A DNA stretch of 64,000 bases, from contig VJWN01000010.1 in the NCBI GenBank assembly GCA_007644065.1, positions 1,488,001 to 1,552,000 on the forward strand. Direction: 5' to 3'. The position numbers and the translations under genes are program-made. The DNA is from Margaritispora aquatica (lineage: Eukaryota; Ascomycota; Leotiomycetes; Helotiales; Discinellaceae). The notes below the pieces were generated by a model. That model was not told the origin of the DNA. It saw only the letters and a program-made list of their open reading frames with translations, and ran no database searches. Numbering within the stretch: position 1 is the first letter of the stretch; the number at the start of each line of letters is the position of its first letter. This document shows positions 46,382-58,454 of the stretch, one piece after another.

Positions 46382-48039
46382 GTTTGATTGGTGCTGTGGA
46401 TGTGGGAGGAGGGACGAACTGGCCCGGAATGGAAATCCCAAAGTTATCATCAAGGCTAAACAAATTACATCCTCAGGAGACACTATCCCAAACCATAAAT
46501 CGTGATATTCCATATAACAAACCCACATAGTCGCCGCATGGCTATTTGATTCTTCGCTCTAGTAAGTCGTAGGATTAAATGCTGGGCATGAAATTAGCTT
46601 CACATGATCATTTCTCGCTTAATAGCCAAATGCTTTAGTCGTCTAGGTAAGAAAACTTCCATTAAGTCCATTATCTTAGCCTAAGAGCTATATACGCCTG
46701 AATCCATCATTTATAGTGTTGTATTTGCCCAATATCAGCATTAAGAATCATATTATTGCTGCAAGCAACCACGTCCTTCCAGATGCACTTCGTCTCAGTC
46801 ACGCTAGTGCGCCTCCAAGCAATGGAACGGCTCGAAGCGCAACAGGATAGCAAGGAGAACCAGAATTCTGTTCATTTGCAGTGGGATGATAATACGACGA
46901 AGACCTTACGAGAATATTTGCTAAATATGTATGAAATTTGTTTGGTCTATTGGTCAAAACAGTCTTGCTTGCCAGAAATATCTAAAATGCTTAGCTGTAT
47001 TATTATCGCTGCTTAGAAGCATCTAAACAAGCTTAGGCTGTCCACAAGTCTGGGAATTTCTTAAGAGTGTGGAAAGGAAATTTCTGATCTTAAGACCTCT
47101 AGAGATTGCATGTCGATCTCCTAAACGTCTAAACAACCTGATGTACGTAGCTGTGATGCTCGCCAAGCAACAAAGATTATCACGACCAGTATTATTTCTT
47201 CGATTCAAGCCAATCATGCGCTTGAGTGACATTCAGTATTTCAGCCACAGCTAAAATCCCAACCCACCCTAGCATATCCCGTTGCTCAACTTTCAAAATC
47301 GTACCTTAACATCCCCTTTGAGCATTGAATCACCTATGGATGCACTTCAATTTCATGTCAACACTGGCTCACGCCGAAGCTGAACGAGACATCGAGACTT
47401 GGGAGTTAAAAAAGATATTCGAAATTCAGAGCTAAAGACAAAAGGGCATCGTCAATTCAAAGTATTATTTTCTATACAGATAACATGCGAATCTAAATAT
47501 CTGCCACCCGTTGAAGTATTTCGACGCAGGTATGAAAGTAAAATCTGGATCAAGAACCTTCGTATTCGTCGAGAATTTGGATCTCGTCTTGTTGTTACAC
47601 TCATGGAGATCAAGGGATGGATCACTTGAATGGATCTTTACGTCTTTGTGATATCCCTGATGAATCTACCGTAAACTAGTCTTATGAGATGATAGCTTCT
47701 ATACCTAAGCTGGTCGGGCCAAGTTTGTTGAAAGAATATGGAGTAGATGGTACTGAAAGAATGTCTAGAGATCAATCTTGCATAGAGGAATTTCAGAAAT
47801 ACATAGTATAGCTTCATCTAATCTATCATCTAGCCTCTGAAGAACGCCAGTTCTCCACATAAAGCCATGCAATGGTATCTCCTTTCCCTTCTCCCTCCTC
47901 CCAAGAACTCCAATAATAAAACACAATAAACAACACTCTCCCCACTCACACCAAATGTCTAACCTCTCTTCTCTTGCCGCCAGCCACGATGACCAACAAA
48001 CTGAAGAGCACACTCAACGCACAAGCTGTTCCTTGACCC
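46382..48039. other. Long intergenic region
   Basis: 1.65 kb, AT-rich. An ORF at 46756-47016 contains a stretch (from ATG 46780) with codon-like composition but no motif. Nothing else could be supported. Confidence 0.45.
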
Positions 48040-49039
48040 TCATGAGCCTCGATCCCGTCTAATAATATCTTCAATATTCATTGCGGTCCTCTCCTGTGGT
48101 TTCGCTGCTCCAACAGCCGGCATGCCATTAGGTAACAATCTCCTCGCAAATTCTACTGCGCTCTCCCCGTTTCTCACCTGCGATGATGGATTGACAGTTC
48201 TTGCAACTCTCATGCCACCAGGAGTTGCCATGGGTGTTGGCAGCACGACAGGTCCTGCGACCCTTGCACTACTATCAGCTGGAGCAGGGGCGGGAGTAGG
48301 AGGAACTCGTCGCTCCAGCGCACTCTGGTAGAAACCGACTACCTGCTTGGAGTGGGCATGGTATTTATCGAGTGCTTCGACACTCTGATCGATGTTGGCT
48401 CTGAGGTCGCTGTTGAGTTTTTGATATGCCGATTCGACCGTCTTTGGCTTTGAGGGGGTAGAGGTAACGTCGCGATCAAATATTGAGGTATTGCCCATAG
48501 CGACATCTCTATCTCCTCCATCTTCGCGAACTGCACCGTCATGACCTAAAGCAGCTACATCCCTCTTGGCTTCTGCTATCAGCAAATCTGCGCGCCGCTC
48601 AAAGTGTGCGGCGATGTTATTCTTGACTTGCGTTTGGTGCTTGTGTATGAGCTGGATTTTCTTGCGGAGTTTCTCTGCTGGCGAGGGCTGGATGAACGGC
48701 GGTGGAGCGTGGTTGAAACCTGTGAAGGGCACGAAGATTGAGTGAGTGATATTAGGGAGATTGCCATTACTGGTCTCTTCTGCTGCCGAAGTAGAAGGCT
48801 AGAATATTGTCAGTGTGTATTCGTAGTATTGTGTGGCATGAGAAAGTAGCAGAATATCTACTTTAGCTAATTTCGATAATTTCGAAGAAAGCAGGGTAAA
48901 TAAACTCCTTGTTTCAAACAAGCGATCTCGGCAGAGAGGAAAGAAACGTTACTGTTGCGTCTATATGTAAGCTTCTAGCTCTATCGGTTCCCATCTGCTG
49001 GTTCTGGGTTTGATCTTGCTGCAGATGCGGGGTAGCCAT
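48040..49039 (-). CDS. Conserved-looking helical protein of unknown function
   Basis: Two exons proposed, 49039-48953 and 48798-48040, with a 154-bp phase-0 intron; 281 residues. Exon 1 is Gln-rich (PHLQQDQTQNQQMG). In exon 2, SPAEKLRKKIQLIHKHQTQV and NNIAAHFERRADLLIAEAKR begin long charged helices likely to form a coiled coil, followed by YQKLNSDLRANIDQSVEALD, also helical. The rest is Pro/Ala-rich and ends AMNIEDIIRRDRGS. No family recognised. It could be a subunit of a nuclear or kinetochore complex, but this is speculation. A small extra exon inside the intron cannot be excluded. Confidence 0.65.
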
Positions 49040-49791
49040 TGGCGCTGTACTAGCAGAAGATGTGGTGGCGAGAAGAGGGTAATTGGTCGTAGAAGCAGGG
49101 TTTTATAAGCTTGCTGGTAAGCTTGTTAGCAAGTGGATGAGAGCGTCCACAAATTTAATGAACTTGCGTATTTTCACAGGATGAAATAGTGACGCTTGAG
49201 AAAATAGGGAATTCTTAGGGTTATCAATTCGTGGTTGGACTTTGAAAAGTGTGGAAGGGAAGGTTGGGCTGTCCTGCCTCGATTTGGCGAAGTTGCACCT
49301 TTGGAAGCAAACGAATTTCACAAACGGAGAGCAAACACTTCCTTTGAAAATCACGACCACTCCTCGTCTCCATTCCATGTTGTCAGAAAAGCTTGAAAAA
49401 TTACCAAACTTGGCAATGTGATTGCCTGAAAGTACTACCTCCGTAAGCGTCAAGTTCTTAAATACCCCGTTTCCAAAGGACGAGCAAAATCCGGGGGAAT
49501 GGCCTTACCGGGTAGCTTCATAGCCGGCTCTAAGCTACACTGACCTTCATGACATAGCTCCAGCACACCCCGCATTTCAAGACGATCTCCAAGTTAAGCA
49601 AGGTAGCTCGGCTCTAGATGAAAGATATGGGACTGTGGATGATGGAGAGAAGGAGGAAAGAGGAGGGGTATATATACAACTAAATGTATCCCTCAAGGTT
49701 CTCATCAACGGTGCACACAGCTTGTATATACATACATATATACACACACATATCCGAACCCCACCAACCTCGAAAGAACCAATCATTCAAT
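49040..49791. other. Divergent intergenic region
   Basis: Promoters of the helical-protein and GFA-like genes. TATA-rich words at about 49668-49680 and an alternating TACA/TATA stretch at 49725-49752 precede the GFA-like start by about 40-120 bp. No gene. Confidence 0.5.
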
Positions 49792-50458
49792 ATGCCTTCC
49801 GGAGGATGTTTCTGCGACAAGGTGAGTTCGATGGGTTCAACGTCGGAAGCACAGTCGTGATTGCTGTTTCTCTTCTTTCTATTCATCTATGTTCTAGTCT
49901 GATAACATATGTGTTCTAGATCAGAGTCAGCTACACTGGTGAGCCAGAGGCCAATCTCCTGTGCCATTGTCTCGACTGCCGCAAGATCAGCGGGGCGACT
50001 TATAGTTCCAATATCGTTATCAAGGAGGATAACTTCAAACTTGAGTCTGGTGAGTCCTCACTTTCTAATTAATTCTTCACCTTGCCTTCAACTGCTTGCT
50101 CCTCTGCCTCCTCTGCTTGGCCCTGCTCTTCTCCTTACCCGACCCCTGTCCCCAGCCATTTCCTTCTCACTACACACAATTCTAACAGACACAACTCGCA
50201 GGCAAGCCCAGAGAAATCTCCAAGACTGCCGACACAGGCAAGAAGATAACCTCACACTTCTGCCCAGACTGCGGCACCACGCTCTTCCGCACAGGCGAGT
50301 CCTTCCCTGGGGCGGTCATCATCAAGACAGGCGTGATGGACGACGCCAGCTGGCCCCAGAACAACCCACCCAAGGGCGAGATTTTCGTTGGTGAGAGGGT
50401 TGGATGGTTTTCCGGTATCAAGGATGCCGCGCAAATGGAGGGCATGCCGCCTTCCTAG
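49792..50458 (+). CDS. GFA/CENP-V-type (Mss4-like) zinc protein
   Basis: Three exons, 49792-49821, 49920-50049 and 50202-50458; introns 98 and 152 bp; 138 residues. Zinc-binding cysteines appear in order as SGGCFCDK, LLCHCLDCRK and HFCPDCGTTLF, the full set of the glutathione-dependent formaldehyde-activating (GFA) fold. Family members bind Zn and often glutathione; many fungal copies have no proven activity. The N-terminal CFC pair is split from the rest by intron 1. Complete length and intact motifs argue for a functional cytosolic protein. Confidence 0.92.
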
Positions 50459-50690
50459 GCGGGTGGTGGCTGATACGCTTGTTGGGTAAAGGTTGAATGT
50501 GTTGATATTGCTGGATGTGATTAGATCCTAAGGTGTATCTAGCTGAATTTGAGGATAAGGTTGCTCTGTCATGTTGTCGCTGTGTATTACATCCATTTAG
50601 ACGGTAATGTATTGCTGCGTGATTTGGTGTTGACTGTCCTCTAATTTCGAAGCGGTGGTCCAGGTCAAAAGTCGACTCTTACGTTGTCTG

Positions 50691-51793
50691 TCATCGGGCT
50701 GGCAATATCATTCGAATATACTCCCTCGCAACCGCTAGACCTTGCCTGACCAAGTCTTCAATCCTCCTATCTTTCCTCCTCCGCATCCACAGCAGCATAA
50801 TCCCCAATACCACCAAATCAACCATGAAATGCCTCACAGCAAGCCACAGCATCCAACCGACCCATCTCGCAGGCGACCTGCTCTTGCGCCCCTGGTACTC
50901 CCGACCTGTAGCAATATGCTCCCTCAACGCAGCAATCTCCGCCGTCATCTTCACCAACGCCTGCTCAACCTTTCCCTGCCATTTCTTAGCTCCTCTGTCT
51001 TTCTTCCCAACTTCAAAGTCCTCGTCTTCTTCCTCGTCGTTGAATCCATTCTTATACCCCATCTGTCGCTCTGATCGCATCTCGGCTTCGTCATCCTGGC
51101 TCATGGGACTTAGTATCCGCATTGGCCCATCGTTGCCGGACAGAGGCTGCTGGAACTGTCGCGGTTGCGTCGTGTACGAAGGCACATTGCCTCCTCTCCC
51201 AGGCGAAGATCCAGAGGACGAAACGCTGTTGTTCTTGATCTGATCCCATACGAATTCCAATTCATCGACCAGAGCCCTAGCATCACTATAGTATCCCTCA
51301 CATCAGTACTTTCTCTCTTGGCCCCTCCCACTCTTCGATCCCAAGGACAACTCACGCAGTGGTACTAGCATAACGATGCATCGTTTCAATTAACGCTTCG
51401 ATATACCTCCTCTTCGCCTCCGTCCGCGTGATCCCCTTCTGCGCATCCCACGCATCGTACTTGTCCCTATCCTTCTTGACCTCCTCTGGCGTCAGATCCT
51501 CGCGGTCGTCGCCTTCACCAACGCTCATAGGCCGCTCCATCACCCCATCCACGTCACCTTCCATCGCTTGTTTGTACAATCCATATAGACGCAGCCGATC
51601 GCCAGGTGGGGGGCGTGAGGCGCCTGTTTTGGGAATCTTCTTCACGGTGTTGAGCGCGTGTACGAATACCCTATCTGTTGCTCGCAAGCATTGTCAGCTC
51701 TGCGATATCATGACGAGTTACCCCCCTCCCCTCCCCTCCCCTCCCCTCCCAATGCCGAGAAGGACAATGGTACTCACCGACAGAATCCGCCAT
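50691..51793 (-). CDS. ATG37: Tail-anchored acyl-CoA-binding protein, Atg37/ACBD5-like
   Basis: Three exons, 51793-51778 (only 16 bp), 51674-51356 and 51285-50691; introns 103 and 70 bp; phases close; 309 residues. An acyl-CoA-binding domain spans about residues 5-110: DRVFVHALNTVKKIP, RLRLYGLYKQAMEGDVDG, KYDAWDAQKGITRTEAKRRY, IEALIETMHRYAS. A disordered acidic middle (NDEEEDEDFE) and coiled coil (ALVKMTAEIAALREHIATG) follow. A C-terminal membrane helix (MLWLAVRHFMVDLVVLGIML) is flanked by basic residues. This matches the peroxisomal Atg37/ACBD5 layout, involved in pexophagy and fatty acyl-CoA handling. Intron 1 carries a G-tract (separate entry). Confidence 0.87.
51721..51750 (-). repeat. 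G-tract repeat in intron 1 (potential RNA G-quadruplex)
   Basis: The plus strand has six C-runs of three to six bases separated by single T. On the transcribed (minus-sense) strand this is GGGA followed by repeated GGGGA. It lies within the first intron of the acyl-CoA-binding protein gene, right after the 16-bp first exon. Six tandem G-runs with one-base loops meet the usual G4 rule. Confidence 0.85.
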
Positions 51794-52440
51794 CTTATCG
51801 TGCTAGGCCTAGCGACCAGTTCAATTCTCTTAGATCAGATTAGACTGCAATGTCACTTCCTACCTACCTGTCGCAGGATCTTGTCTGTAAATAAATCATG
51901 AGGTTTGAGTATGTCTCTAAAAGGTGAAAAGGCGAGGCTGTGGGGAAAGAGGGATATTTGTTGTGCTACGGGCTATCTGGTTGTAGAAGAAGGAAATTAG
52001 TCTTCTCATGCACATCATCGAATGTCGAGACTTGTTCCCCGTCGCGTATGTTGGGCCTCGGTCGGAGTGAGATCTGCAGGGATGGGAGATCTTGTGGAGC
52101 GGAGATGGTGGGTGGCTTTGCACGTGAATTCACTAAGATTTGAACTGTATTGATACAGACGTATGTTAGGGTAGGTTTTGATGTTGTTATGCGAGAGCTG
52201 GAATTCATGGTTTATGTTGTGAGGTGTGAATTGTTGGTAGCTGGATGGACACTCAGCAGCTGAGAGAGTGTTTTTTATTTGACCATTCACGAAAGCACAT
52301 GCATGATTCTCAACTACCGAGACCTCCTATTCATCAATACCCACGTGGAAATCATGACACACAGATGAGATCAATTCCTGTCCTTACAAAATTCAGCCCT
52401 GGGTATCTATCGCAACAAAACCCTACATCAAACTTGCTTT
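51794..52440. other. Intergenic
   Basis: Promoter of the acyl-CoA-binding gene and 3' flank of the RNase III gene; no gene supported. Confidence 0.5.
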
Positions 52441-53824
52441 TCAAATCGGATCATGCTGCTCCAAAGCCTCCTTCTCCTTCTGCGCTTGAGCATCGGCAAG
52501 TTTCTTCTTTTCCATGTACACCTTGATCAGCTTCTGGTTTTTCAATGCCATCTCAGCAGCATTTTCACCAGCTTCTTTTTTGCCATTGGCCTTCCCAGTC
52601 CCTAATAACCTGTTTTGCTCGCCCCAACCATCGAGATATATCCCTACGGTGAACACCGGTAGTTTGACTAACGGATCTTTCTTCGGCGGGCCTATGTCCT
52701 CATATCTGATTCGAATACCCTTGGCACCAATTGCCTTCTGTAACGCGTTCTTACAGCTCAAGGGAACAACTTGCACCTTGTCCACAATGGCAATGTCCTG
52801 GGCAGGACCAACATCGCCTCGAAGCCTGAATAACGGACTGTCAAATTTGAATCTAGTTCGCTCCTCCTGAATGATTTCGGCATGCAAGGTTCGTCCCCAA
52901 ACATCTTTCAGCCAGTCCGCTGCACGTCGAACTCCATCTGTTGGATCCGAGAGAATGACTGCGGCAACATATGATTCGAATATGTCTCCATATACCTTGA
53001 TCAAATCTTGCTCCCTGCTTCTGTTTCCTCCCACATCTCTTAGATAGCCTGGCAATCGAGCACGCTTGTCAAATCCATATTCTTTCGAATAACCGGCCAA
53101 AGTGACGTTTTTGACCAGTCTCTCTCGGTATTGAGAATGTTTCCCGGGGTTCAAAGAGGGAAAGGTTTGAGCAATCAGAAGTGTAGCTACTAATTCCATA
53201 TATGCGTCTCCAATCCATTCAAGCCGCTCATAGTTCAGGTCAGTGACGATACCATCCCCACAGCTGGCATGGATAAATGTAGCGACCGCAAGGGTTGGAT
53301 CCAAGATTTCCGGTAGGGGAGGTAGTGCGTGCGAAATTGTTGATGACTTCCATGGTGTGACAGACAGAGGTGACATCAATTTGGGGATGTTCTGGAAATC
53401 ATGTGATAATGAAGTACGGCTCGATTTTGCCTTAGGAGCTGGATCTCGATCAATAATTTCAACAAGCGGTTTGTGCTTTGCGAGAGATGTCCTCAGGTCC
53501 ATGCACCTGTTGTAACTTTCTTCGCCTATCAGACTCAAAGTCTCATCCATTGCATCTTCGTCCAAGACATCCTCTAGGGAGCGCAGCAAATTTGCAATCT
53601 TTTGCGATCTCGAGGAAGAAGTCTTGACAGGAGTTTTATAGCTAATTTCAAAACTTTGTCTCTCGGATGGCCTTGAAATATCACCGCCCTAGTAATCTGT
53701 GAGCAATTGAATATGTATATAATTTGATATTACCTACATTCGATCTTGGATGCTTTGTTGAGCGATCTGCAGCATCTGAGGTGTCGTGGCCAGTTTTCCT
53801 CTTTTTGTTAAACAGCTTCTGCAT
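52441..53824 (-). CDS. RNT1: Ribonuclease III (Rnt1/Pac1-like) with dsRNA-binding domain
   Basis: Two exons, 53824-53738 and 53688-52441, with a 49-bp phase-0 intron; 444 residues from the ATG at 53824. A basic N-terminus (KKRKTGHD) precedes a linker. The RNase III domain (about residues 175-310) has the signature NYERLEWIGDAYMELVAT and the second acidic motif VYGDIFESYVAAVILSDP; the Glu and Asp of ERLEWIGD and the Asp/Glu of GDIFE are the expected Mg2+ ligands. The dsRNA-binding domain near the C-terminus contains FTVGIYLDG, LGTGKANGKKEAGENAAEMA. The likely roles are nuclear processing of rRNA and snoRNA precursors. In-frame codons continue 5' of the ATG without a start, so an upstream exon is possible. 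Confidence 0.9.
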
Positions 53825-54033
53825 CTTTGACACTTTAGATTGTTTTGGAAACACCGTATGGTATGCAGTATTGGTCTTGATTTGCAAGAGAGCTCCACTC
53901 AACAGGAGAGGCTGGAGCAGGACGGTCTCGTGACCCCGAACGGAAAAATGACGGGCCGGATTCCAATTTGTTGCGACATCAACAGAACATCAGCCTGGGA
54001 GTTGGATTGACAGAAAGGACAATATCTGCAACC

Positions 54034-54509
54034 ATGGCTGTCGCACGCTCAAGGATAGTGGACTTGATGAAGGTGTGTACTAATTGAACCTATCTCATCT
54101 GTCTAGCGTGCTAATCATGGGAGGTTCAATGCCGAATCTTCTCTACGACCTTCAACCCAGAAGGACTTCGCCTGGGCAATAAGATTCTACGACAGCGTTT
54201 AAAGGGTCCCACATTGGCATCATACTATCCTCGGAAAGTCTCTACTATTCAGGACTTGATGAAGGCATACCCAGATCTGCAGATGTACAATGATGCAGAG
54301 GAGGACCGACTGGAGAAGATTAGAATGTATGCGATGAGAGATCATGGGTTAGCAAGACACACGCTGATGGAACTACAGTGTCAAAGCCAGAGGAAAGGGA
54401 GCACCGAAGAAGCGGAGGACGAAAGAAGGTAGGTTCATCATTTCGCTCTTTGTAAGAAAGTGCTAACTGGTCCACAGAATCCAAGAAGTTCAAAGGCAAG
54501 AAGCGGTAG
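54034..54509 (+). CDS. RSM27: Mitochondrial small-subunit ribosomal protein mS33
   Basis: Four exons, 54034-54072, 54124-54326, 54379-54428 and 54478-54509; introns 51, 52 and 49 bp; phases close; 107 residues. The protein starts MAVARSRIVDLMKVQCRIFS, continues TFNPEGLRLGNKILRQRLKG, SYYPRKVSTIQDLMKAYPDL and ends basic: VKARGKGAPKKRRTKEESKK. This is the full-length Rsm27/mS33 pattern. A single-frame reading from 54214 to 54432 hides introns 2 and 3; the conserved KARGKGAPKK block appears only after splicing. Acts in the mitochondrial ribosome. Confidence 0.93.
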
Positions 54510-55574
54510 AAGGGAGTCGCTTTGTAAAGATTATGTGTATCAAACTCTGCATGAATGTAGGAATATTGGCGTTTGGTTGGAGCAATGGAATTGTGTGTCT
54601 CGAGGCGATGCTGAGACGAGCAGTACTCTCGAGACGCTTTACAAATGCTATGCTCATGGCATGTCAACCACTTCTTACTCTCTATGCATGTGTTTTGTTT
54701 TCCTTATGGGACTTCTCAGTCCAGAAGTCTTCTAAGAGCATGGTCCATTTACATATAAGGTTATTGCTGTGATTCTTGCAAGAAGTACTTGCATCGTGAG
54801 TCGAAGAGTTGGGGTTCGTGGTAAGGTCCACAGTCCCATCGTAGGAGGTCATTGTTCAAGCCGTTTCTATATGCACAAGAAATGTCTTTCTCATACAGAG
54901 AAACCATTTGCTTATGTTTAGTCCAAAGTATCTCTTGAAAGCTAGATATTGTTATTATAATCTAGACGAGTTGTGCCATAAAGCTGTTCTGTCTAAAGAT
55001 ACTTATGTTGCAGGTCACTACCTTACCTTATGATGTACAAAACTTAGCTTTCCCTGCAGCAGCATCTCAGAATTATATTTTAAAGCTTGCTCACAATGAT
55101 CTATTGATTCACCACGACTTCTGCTCGTAGTCAATTCTTATTCATGTTACCTTGGCACTTTGTAAACAATTTGTCCTACCAGAGGCTGTGGCTATCCAGT
55201 GCTTGAGAGTCGCTTCTTTCGAACATGCTCCTTCTGCCTTCGACGACAGCGACAGTCTTTGGCTAGGGAATTCAAAGTCGTCCTCATTCACCTTTCTCTT
55301 CCCCGTCATACCTACCACAAAAACCTCTCGCTGGCTTTGGAAATCACGACTTCTGATCGCGCACCTTCTACGTTTGAGATCTGACCTGCGATTTGTATTT
55401 GTTGGCCATCTTTTCCTTCTTTCATCGAAATATACCTCCTACTCAAACAACTCGACACCATTTTCTTCTTGAGGATTCTGTCAGCACTTTTCAACAAAAT
55501 CTGTACCCTACTACCTGAAAAGCCGACAATAGAGCAATCGAGGAGCTCTCAATTAACTTGAGAACTCAAACAAG
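54510..55574. other. Intergenic / 5' region of PUF gene
   Basis: About 1.06 kb. The last 400 bp are pyrimidine-rich with TTCTTC/CTTTC tracts, typical of the 5' leader of a highly expressed or regulated fungal gene. No separate gene recognised. Confidence 0.5.
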
Positions 55575-58454
55575 ATGGCTTCCAATCCATCAACTGGATC
55601 ACCAGCACGTCGTCGTTCTGGAACAAACAAGAACAATATGCCTGATAGCTTTATTGTACATGAAGATGCTAACTCTTCGAGAGCTGTAAGTCCCTATTGG
55701 ATTTTCATTCTCTTCAACTTCATTTGCCTCGCCGTTCACTGCTATGGCTCGAGTTGGGCTACACAGCCAGAAATGCTCTGCCAGACATCAGGCTGGCGAA
55801 ATGCCCCAACTAAACTACAAGGCCAGCAGCTCGCCTCCCATTGACCTCCAAAACAAAATTTAGTCGCGAGATATATCATTCTCGGTACATTCTTTCTGCT
55901 AACAATCATATTCTAGGAGTCTTCTTTACCTTCTCTCAAGAAGTCTGCTACCGTACTTACTACAAGCAAATTAAGCAACCAAGCTGCTCCAAAGGTTAGT
56001 TTTCAGATCGTTCCTTGATCTTCTCCACAACAGCTCGATAGCTTCTCCTCCTTTCCTCGGGCTGTCTTCCACCTTTCTTCGAATACTTGCTAACTTTCGC
56101 AGAAGGCAAAGATGAACCACGATGCTGCTTCCTCTGCCGAGGGCAATCCAATGGACAAACTCCTCGCGAAGCTCTCGGAGCAACAGGCCATAATCAACAA
56201 GCAACATGACGCCTTGAAATCTTCCGATGAAAGCACTGCATATACTCGGACTGTTGAATATGTTGCTTCAACCGCAGTCAACTCCATTCCCATCACACCT
56301 GCCACAGGTACACGCCCTAACAGCACCGCTCCCACTACAGGTCCTTCAAGTGACGTTGAAGATGACGCTCCAGGTGCAGACGAGCTTCTACGCTTGAAGG
56401 CTGAGCTTGAGGCTGCAAAGGGCAAGATCGCACGCATGGACCAAGAACTTGCTCAGACTCGCACCATTAAGCACACCATGGACCAGGCTTTAGGTAATGC
56501 TTCTGAGGCCGACTTCCCTCTCAATCGCCCCGACGTAGAGCGTGTTCATACTGCGCCTCCAGGACTGCTTCCCCAATTTCAGAGAGACCATTCTTGGGCT
56601 GCCCAAGATGATTCTCGCTCTGACACCAGCGATGCTTTATCGGCTGGAGGCTTCAACCGTGCTCGAGCAATCTGGACCAACGGCAAACCTGCTTTTGGTG
56701 GTTTCCCTGCTAATCTTCCTACCTTTCAAGCATCAGAGGCTCTCCCATCGGGTCAATACATGCAACGTGGTTTTCCGCAGCCATTCGTTGACCCTCCAAG
56801 TTCTTATGGTGGACCAAATGTCAGTTTCCGTCCTGAGCGAATGGTTCCTGATCCAGATCTACTGATGGCTCCTTCTGCTGTCCGTCGCATTCCTGCTAGC
56901 GGCACTGGTCGTTTCAACAACCGTAGCAGCAATGGATCCTTCCCATATGCCAGCAGCAACAGCTCTTTTGATGGCTATACACCACAATCAGCCTCTTATG
57001 GATCTGTCGCGAGTATGCCAGCTGTTGTCGGCCAAATGGGCGGATCCATGGGCATGGGCATGAATGGAGGTATGAACTTCTATGGCGGCTATCAAGGTCA
57101 ACAACCTATCGGCACTCCACTTTCTCCACATGCTCCAGAGTTTACTTCCTCCTCTGGATCTAGCTGGAAGAATGATGTAAGTGATTCCTCCTTTATGTCG
57201 CTTCGGCCTTTACTCAAAAGTATTCAGGCTGTTGCGACTGAGGGTCAAACTTACTTGCCTACCACCGAGCCGCTCAACTACCGACGCCTTCTTGATAGAA
57301 CTGTCAACTGCAATTGGAAGTACATTGTTGACAAGATTGTCTGCAACAATGATCAACAAGCTTCTATCTTTCTCCAACAGAAGCTCAAGGTTGGAACCAC
57401 TGACCAAAAGTATGATATTGTTGAAGCTATTGTTGCTCAGGCTTACCCATTGATGATCAACCGATTTGGAAATTTCTTGGTCCAACGCTGCTTTGAACAT
57501 GGCACTCCTGAACAAGTTATCAAGATTGCTGAAGCTATCCGTGGTAATACCTTAAACCTCTCGATGGATGCGTTTGGTTGCCATGTTGTTCAGAAGGCTT
57601 TTGATTCTGTCCCAGAAGACTACAAAGCTATCATGGTCCATGAGCTTCTTCGTCGAATTCCCGAGACTGTCATTCATCGGTATGCTTGTCATGTTTGGCA
57701 GAAGCTCTTTGAACTTCGCTGGACTGAGTCTCCTCCGCAAATCATGAAGTACGTTAATGAAGCTCTTCGCGGCATGTGGCATGAAGTTGCACTCGGTGAG
57801 ACTGGTAGCTTGGTCGTGCAAAATATCTTTGAAAATTGTCTTGAAGAGGATAAAGTATGTATCTTCATATCTTGATTTGAAAAGGAATCTTGGCTAATAA
57901 TATCATAGCGCCCCTGCATTGAAGAAGTCCTTGCCAGCATCGATATTGTTGCCCACGGTCAATTTGGTAATTGGTGCATTCAGCATATCTGCGAGCATGG
58001 CGCTCCAGCAGATCGGAGCCGGGCTATCGATCATGTCATTCGATATGCTTCAGAGTATAGCATGGACCAGTTCGCTTCCAAGGTTGTTGAGAAGTGCCTC
58101 AAGATTGGCGGTCCTGACTTCCTCAGTCGCTATTTGGATCGCGTCTGTGAGGGTCGTTTGGATCGTCCACGTATCCCGTTGATCGACATCGCCAGCGATC
58201 AGTATGGCAACTATTTGATCCAGTACATCCTCACCCATTCCAACCCTCAACACCGCGAGCTTGTGGCAAGCCATATTCGAAAGCATATGGTTTCCCTTCG
58301 TGGATCCAAGTTTGGTTCTCGTGTTGGTATGCTTTGCACCAACCCAGCTATTCAAACTCGTCCTGGTCCTGGCGCTGGTCCTGCAATTGGGGTTCCTCCT
58401 CCTCCTCGCATGGCTCCACAGCAACCTCCTCGATATGGTGGCGCTTATCGCTGA
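55575..58454 (+). CDS. Pumilio/PUF-domain RNA-binding protein
   Basis: Four exons, 55575-55685, 55917-55994, 56103-57854 and 57909-58454; all phase 0; 828 residues. The N-terminal half is disordered, with a short coiled coil (ELLRLKAELEAAKGKIARMD) and Gly/Ser/Asn-rich stretches. PUF repeats fill about residues 430-770. Recognition helices in order include RFGNFLVQR, AFGCHVVQK, RYACHVWQK, ETGSLVVQN, QFGNWCIQH, QFASKVVEK and QYGNYLIQY. A Pro-rich tail ends RYGGAYR. PUF proteins bind UGUA-type sites in mRNA 3'UTRs and repress or localise the mRNA, in the cytoplasm. A donor-like GTAAGT at 57178 is left unspliced because the frame stays open with no matching acceptor. Confidence 0.93.

Noticed and set aside
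54214..54432. Single ORF reading through mS33 as a 72-residue protein
   Set aside because: The conserved KARGKGAPKK block and the correct C-terminus appear only if two short introns are removed.
57175..57183. GTAAGT donor-like site inside the PUF gene
   Set aside because: The frame stays open across it and no acceptor within a normal intron length keeps the conserved sequence.
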